DNA of 9,755 bases from Planctomycetota bacterium (lineage in GTDB: Bacteria > Planctomycetota > Phycisphaerae > Tepidisphaerales > Tepidisphaeraceae). Positions 6,467 to 9,755 of the stretch are shown piece after piece (position 1 is the first letter of the stretch; each line of letters starts with the position of its first letter). The stretch spans positions 1-9,755 of the forward strand of contig JAKORQ010000232.1 in the NCBI GenBank assembly GCA_029777755.1. The letters are read 5' to 3'. The notes under the pieces are model-generated. The model worked only from the letters and a program-made list of their open reading frames with translations, made no database searches and had not been told where the DNA came from. A program made the position numbers and the translations under genes.

Positions 6467-7630
6467 TTACTTGAGCAATGCCAACAGGACGCCGGCCGCC
6501 ACAGCCGAGCCGATCACGCCCGATACGTTGGGGCCCATGGCGTGCATCAGCAGGTAGTTCTGGCGGTTGTACTGCTGGCCAACCGTGTTGGAGACACGCG
6601 CCGCCATCGGCACCGCCGACACGCCGGCCGACCCGATCAGCGGATTGATCGGGTCGCGCGAGAGCTTGTTCATGATCTTCGCCATGATCACGCCTGCAGC
6701 GGTGCCAACGCAGAATGCTGTCAGCCCCAGCACGATGATCAGCAGCGTGCGAGGCTGCAGGAACTGCTCGGCAGCCAGCTTGGATCCCACCGACAGACCC
6801 AGCATGATCGTCACAATGTTGATCAGCTCGTTCTGGGCCGTCTTGGAAAGACGATCGACCACGCCGCACTCCTTGAACAGGTTGCCCAGGGCGATCGCGC
6901 CGATAAGCGGAGTCGCATCGGGCAGAAGAAGCACGCAAAGCAGCAGCAGCAGGAGCGGGAAGATGATCTTCTCGGTCTTGCTGACCGGGCGAAGCTGCTT
7001 CATCTCGATCTGCCGCTCAGCGGACGTGGTAAGGGCACGCATGATCGGCGGCTGGATGATCGGCACCAGCGCCATGTAGCTGTATGCCGCCACGGCGATC
7101 GCCCCCAGCAGATCAGGCGAAAGCTTGCTGGTCAGGAAGATTGCCGTCGGACCGTCGGCCCCGCCGATGATGCCGATTGATGCGGCATCCTGGATGCTGA
7201 ATCCCGCGCCCAGGTACTTCGTCAGCAGGAGCGCACCCATCAGCGTGCCGAAGATGCCAAACTGGGCCGCGCCGCCCAGCAGCGCGGTCTTGGGGTTGGC
7301 GATCATCGGGCCGAAGTCAGTCATGGCGCCCACGCCGATGAAGATCAGCAGCGGGAACAGGCCCGTCTGCACGCCAAAGCTGTAGATGATGTGCAGGAAC
7401 CCGCCCTCGGCCGAGATTCCGGCGATGGGAATGTTCGCCAGCAGCCCGCCAAAGCCAATCGGGATCAGCAGCAGAGGCTCAAAACCCTTCTTGATCGCCA
7501 GGTACAGCAGCACCAGGCTCACCACGATCATGATGGCATTTCCCCACCCGCCGCCCATGAACGGCGCGGTGAAGAAGGAATAGAGCCCCGTGGAACTCCA
7601 GAGAGTATTTAGCGACTCAGTCAGATTCAT
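6467..7630 (-). CDS. oadB: Na+-translocating decarboxylase beta subunit (OadB/GcdB/MmdB family)
   Basis: This 387-residue polytopic inner-membrane protein decarboxylates carboxybiotin handed over by the alpha subunit and couples this to Na+ export. The hallmark GGADGPTAIFLTSKL (156-170) contains D159, the conserved Na+-site aspartate region, and YSYMALVPIIQPP (183-195) carries the conserved tyrosine and the PIIQPP turn. Later signatures are GNLFKECGVVDRL (249-261), NPLIGSAGVSAVPMAARVSN (329-348) and HAMGPNVSGVIGSAVAAG (363-380). Many hydrophobic segments fill the protein, including 33-46, 94-103, 224-237 and 295-317, and the length is normal for the family. It is the last gene of the oadG-oadA-oadB operon, 16 bases after oadA, with Shine-Dalgarno GAAGGAG nine bases before the ATG. 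The beta subunit alone does not distinguish oxaloacetate from glutaconyl- or methylmalonyl-CoA decarboxylase. Confidence 0.95.
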   Translation of the reverse strand: MNLTESLNTLWSSTGLYSFFTAPFMGGGWGNAIMIVVSLVLLYLAIKKGFEPLLLIPIGFGGLLANIPIAGISAEGGFLHIIYSFGVQTGLFPLLIFIGVGAMTDFGPMIANPKTALLGGAAQFGIFGTLMGALLLTKYLGAGFSIQDAASIGIIGGADGPTAIFLTSKLSPDLLGAIAVAAYSYMALVPIIQPPIMRALTTSAERQIEMKQLRPVSKTEKIIFPLLLLLLCVLLLPDATPLIGAIALGNLFKECGVVDRLSKTAQNELINIVTIMLGLSVGSKLAAEQFLQPRTLLIIVLGLTAFCVGTAAGVIMAKIMNKLSRDPINPLIGSAGVSAVPMAARVSNTVGQQYNRQNYLLMHAMGPNVSGVIGSAVAAGVLLALLK

Positions 7631-7639
7631 TGCTCAGGG

Positions 7640-7646
7640 CTCCTTC
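7640..7646 (-). promoter_or_regulatory. Shine-Dalgarno of oadB
   Basis: GAAGGAG on the minus strand directly follows the oadA stop codon and lies nine bases before the oadB ATG. It supports that start and co-translation from a shared message. Confidence 0.75.
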
Positions 7647-9461
7647 TCATCCAATGGTGGCGAGAGCATCGCCGGTGGCGACCTGGTCGCCCTTCTTGAC
7701 GTTGATCGTCACCACGCCGTCAGCCGGCGCGGAAACTTCGACTTCCATCTTCATCGCTTCCAGCGTGAGGACGGCTTCGCCCTGCTTCACCGTTGAGCCC
7801 GAGCTCTTGTTGACTCGCAGTACGACGCCGGGCATCGGCGCAGTCAACACGGTTGCTGCCGTGGTGGAGGGAGCCGCAGCCGCGGCCGGCGCCGGGGTGA
7901 GAGTCCCCTCCTTGATGTCAAAGTCATATTCCTTGCCGTCGATCAGCGCCTTGGTCCCGTCGATGGTCACGCTGTAGAGCTTGCCCTCGATCTTGACCTG
8001 GTAGCTGGCCGGGCCACTGGGCTTGGTCTCGACCTTGGCGGCCGGCTTCTTCGGCTCGACCTTGCGGATGCCGTTGACCTTGGCCTCTCCGTTGAGGAAG
8101 GTGATGCCCTTATCGCCGCAGGCGCCGACGATGAAGATGTTCTCGTCGGTGACGGGAAGACCCGCTTCCTGAAGCTTCTTCGTGGCGGCAGCGATGCCCT
8201 TCTTGGGATCGCGATCGTCCACATCCATCGGATTCTCCGTGGTGGGAGGCAGCTTGAGCTGCTCGGAGGCGATCTTCACGATCTCCGGGTCCGGCGGAAC
8301 CGGCGTCTTGCCGAAGTATCCGAGGACCATCTTGCCGTAACCCTCGGCGATCTTCTTCCACTTGCCGAACATGACGTTGTTGAAAGCCTGCTGGAAGTAG
8401 AACTGCGACACCGGGGTGACTGAGGTGCCGAATCCGCCCACGCGAACCACCTCGCCCATGGCGGCGATGCACTCCTGGTATTTGTGCATGATGTTGTTGT
8501 CGCGCATCATCTGCGTGTTGGCAGTGAGCGCGCCGCCGGGCATGGGGGCCCAGGGGATCATCGGCTCGACCGCAAGGGCCTCCGGCGGCACGAAGTAGTC
8601 CTTCATGCACTCCTTGAAGACATCCTCGGCCTCGCGAACCTTCTCAATGTCGACATCCAGCTCATATTCGGTTCCGCGCAGGGCATGCCACATGGTAACG
8701 ACGTCCGGCTGGCAGGTGCCGCCGGAGCATGGTGCCAGAGACAGGTCAACCTGGTCAGCGCCGGCGTCAATGGCGGCCTTGTATGCGATCACGCAGGTGC
8801 CGGCCGTGTCGTGCGAATGGAAGGCGATGCGGGTGCCCTCAGGCAGCATTTTGCGGGCCCGGCGGATCGTCTCGTAGACCTTGGAGGGAACAAGCGTGCC
8901 GGAGGCATCCTTGAAGCAGACCGAGTCAAACGGGATGTCCGCATCGAGGATCTTCCTCAGCGTCATTTCGTAGAACTCAGGATCGTGGGCGCCGGTGCAG
9001 CCGGGAGGCAACTCCATGCACGACACAACCACCTCATGCTTGAGTCCCGCTTCCTTGATGCACTGACCCGAGAAGATCAGGTTGCCGACGTCATTGAGAG
9101 CGTCGAAGTTGCGGATAGTGGTGACGCCGTGCTTCTTGAACATCTGGGCGTGCAGGCGAATCATGTCGCGCGGCTGGGAGTCGAGAGCCACCACGCTGAT
9201 GCCACGCGCGAGGGTCTGAAGGTCGGCATCCGGCCCTGCGGTCTCACGGAAGGTATCCATCATGTCGAAGGCGTTCTCGTTGCAGTAGAAGAACAGCGAC
9301 TGGAAACGCGCACCGCCGCCACACTCCATGTGGGTGATGCCCGCAGCGCGGGCCGCGGCCACCGCCGGCATGAAATCCTTAGTTAGAACGCGAGCGCCGT
9401 AGACAGACTGAAAGCCGTCACGAAACGCCGTGCACATCACGTGAATTTGCTTCTTGGCCAT
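7647..9461 (-). CDS. oadA: Na+-pump decarboxylase alpha subunit: carboxyltransferase with C-terminal biotinyl domain
   Basis: This 604-residue protein moves a carboxyl group from the substrate, probably oxaloacetate, onto its own biotin, which then docks at the beta subunit. The carboxyltransferase barrel (about 5-275) has RDGFQS (14-19, metal-binding D15), FKDASG with K184 as the candidate carboxylated lysine, and HSHDTAG with metal ligands H215 and H217. The conserved carboxylase domain follows, with MPGGALTANTQMM at 307-319. An Ala/Pro linker (about 523-537) leads to the biotinyl domain, whose EAMKM (568-572) places biotin on K571. The motifs differ from the well-studied enteric OadA forms, so substrate assignment rests mainly on the neighbouring oadB and oadG. 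Pyruvate carboxylase subunit B is a less likely alternative given those partners. The start is supported by GAAGG eight bases upstream, and only three bases separate it from the oadG stop. Confidence 0.9.
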   Translation of the reverse strand: MAKKQIHVMCTAFRDGFQSVYGARVLTKDFMPAVAAARAAGITHMECGGGARFQSLFFYCNENAFDMMDTFRETAGPDADLQTLARGISVVALDSQPRDMIRLHAQMFKKHGVTTIRNFDALNDVGNLIFSGQCIKEAGLKHEVVVSCMELPPGCTGAHDPEFYEMTLRKILDADIPFDSVCFKDASGTLVPSKVYETIRRARKMLPEGTRIAFHSHDTAGTCVIAYKAAIDAGADQVDLSLAPCSGGTCQPDVVTMWHALRGTEYELDVDIEKVREAEDVFKECMKDYFVPPEALAVEPMIPWAPMPGGALTANTQMMRDNNIMHKYQECIAAMGEVVRVGGFGTSVTPVSQFYFQQAFNNVMFGKWKKIAEGYGKMVLGYFGKTPVPPDPEIVKIASEQLKLPPTTENPMDVDDRDPKKGIAAATKKLQEAGLPVTDENIFIVGACGDKGITFLNGEAKVNGIRKVEPKKPAAKVETKPSGPASYQVKIEGKLYSVTIDGTKALIDGKEYDFDIKEGTLTPAPAAAAAPSTTAATVLTAPMPGVVLRVNKSSGSTVKQGEAVLTLEAMKMEVEVSAPADGVVTINVKKGDQVATGDALATIG

Positions 9462-9464
9462 ACG

Positions 9465-9710
9465 CTAGACCTTCGCTTTCTGAGAGTGGCGAACGGCGGC
9501 CAGCATGACCGCCACGCGAACGTTGTTATCGACAGATGAATGTTCCACCGGCGGGATGGCCGGGGCCGGCGCCGGGGCAAAGCGGGCGATCACCTTCGCC
9601 GCAAGCTGGATGGCGAACACCATCAGCGTCAGGAAGGCAAACACCATCGCCATCCCTACCACCATGAGCACAAACCCCTGGAACAATGGATCAGAACCGG
9701 ATTCAGGCAT
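9465..9710 (-). CDS. oadG: Na+-translocating decarboxylase gamma subunit
   Basis: OadG is the small membrane anchor that helps assemble the alpha and beta subunits. This 81-residue protein has a single transmembrane helix at about residues 10-37 (QGFVLMVVGMAMVFAFL then LMVFAIQLAAKVI), matching the family's VGM..VF.FL pattern. An Ala/Pro-rich linker follows (PAPAPAIPP, 46-54), then a short C-terminal helix (VRVAVMLAAVRHSQ). The C-terminal tail has few histidines (H57, H75) compared with the zinc-binding tail of the Klebsiella protein. The sequence alone is weakly informative because this family diverges fast, but size, topology and position directly before oadA make the call secure. It is the first gene of the operon, with Shine-Dalgarno CGGAG six bases before the ATG. 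Confidence 0.85.
   Translation of the reverse strand: MPESGSDPLFQGFVLMVVGMAMVFAFLTLMVFAIQLAAKVIARFAPAPAPAIPPVEHSSVDNNVRVAVMLAAVRHSQKAKV
9470..9474 (-). promoter_or_regulatory. Shine-Dalgarno of oadA inside the oadG 3' end
   Basis: GAAGG on the minus strand lies eight bases before the oadA ATG and within the last codons of oadG. With the three-base gap between the genes this suggests translational coupling of gamma and alpha subunits. Confidence 0.65.
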
Positions 9711-9755
9711 ATCAATCTCCGAAAAACGGACAGCACGAATTTAGGGCTAACTTTG
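9711..9755 (-). promoter_or_regulatory. 5' leader of the oad operon (cut by window edge)
   Basis: The 45 bases upstream of oadG contain the Shine-Dalgarno CGGAG (9717-9721) preceded by a short T-run. CTAAAT, about 30 bases upstream of the ATG, could be a -10 element, but any -35 would lie outside the window, so the operon promoter cannot be judged. Confidence 0.4.

Noticed and set aside
6193..6474. 93-codon plus-strand open frame in the trpE-oadB gap
   Set aside because: It has no ribosome binding site or known motif, its composition is unlike a folded protein, and it runs through the terminator hairpin and the oadB 3' end.
6542..7180. 212-codon plus-strand open frame rich in Arg, His and Gln
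   Set aside because: It is antisense to oadB, and its skewed composition is the mirror of a hydrophobic membrane-protein coding strand.
8484..9386. 300-codon plus-strand open frame
   Set aside because: It is antisense to the oadA carboxyltransferase domain; the product has no recognisable motifs.

Overview
This is a GC-rich, densely coded bacterial chromosomal window. It holds seven protein genes, one of them cut by the left edge. There are no RNA genes, insertion sequences, CRISPR arrays or phage genes. Every complete gene reads through without a frameshift, and the gene content is metabolic. The host cannot be fixed from sequence alone. The Gfo/Idh/MocA-aldo/keto reductase fusion and the style of the sodium-pump decarboxylase genes would fit Planctomycetota or a related lineage, but this is a weak inference.

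Layout from left to right. (1) At 1-1783 on the minus strand is a two-domain oxidoreductase: an N-terminal Gfo/Idh/MocA dehydrogenase fused to an aldo/keto reductase, with its C-terminus outside the window. (2) At 1916-2773 on the plus strand, divergent from it, is an AraC-family regulator with a cupin-like sensor domain; the 132-bp gap carries a TGGTCA direct repeat spaced 21 bp. (3) At 2786-4510 on the minus strand is argS, converging on the regulator with only 12 bp between them. (4) At 4609-6117 on the plus strand is trpE, divergent from argS across 98 bp. (5) At 6118-6466 is a non-coding convergent gap with a good hairpin terminator beside oadB. (6) At 6467-9710 on the minus strand is a compact operon transcribed oadG-oadA-oadB. 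It encodes the gamma, alpha and beta subunits of a membrane-bound, biotin-dependent, Na+-translocating decarboxylase, probably oxaloacetate decarboxylase.

How the genes work together. The oad operon is self-contained: a carboxyltransferase with its own biotinyl domain, a polytopic Na+ channel subunit and a small membrane anchor. It would couple decarboxylation to Na+ export. The AraC regulator and the fused oxidoreductase look like a small sugar- or polyol-related regulatory pair. argS and trpE are housekeeping genes that share a divergent promoter region. trpE has no trpG or other trp gene beside it within this window.

The most notable non-coding observation concerns translation starts. The oxidoreductase and the three oad genes have clear Shine-Dalgarno sequences. 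argS, trpE and the AraC gene lack one and instead have a -10-like hexamer (TACTAT, TACAAT, CATAAT) 7-9 nt before the ATG, as expected for leaderless mRNAs. I found no convincing evidence of an undescribed defence or mobile system here.
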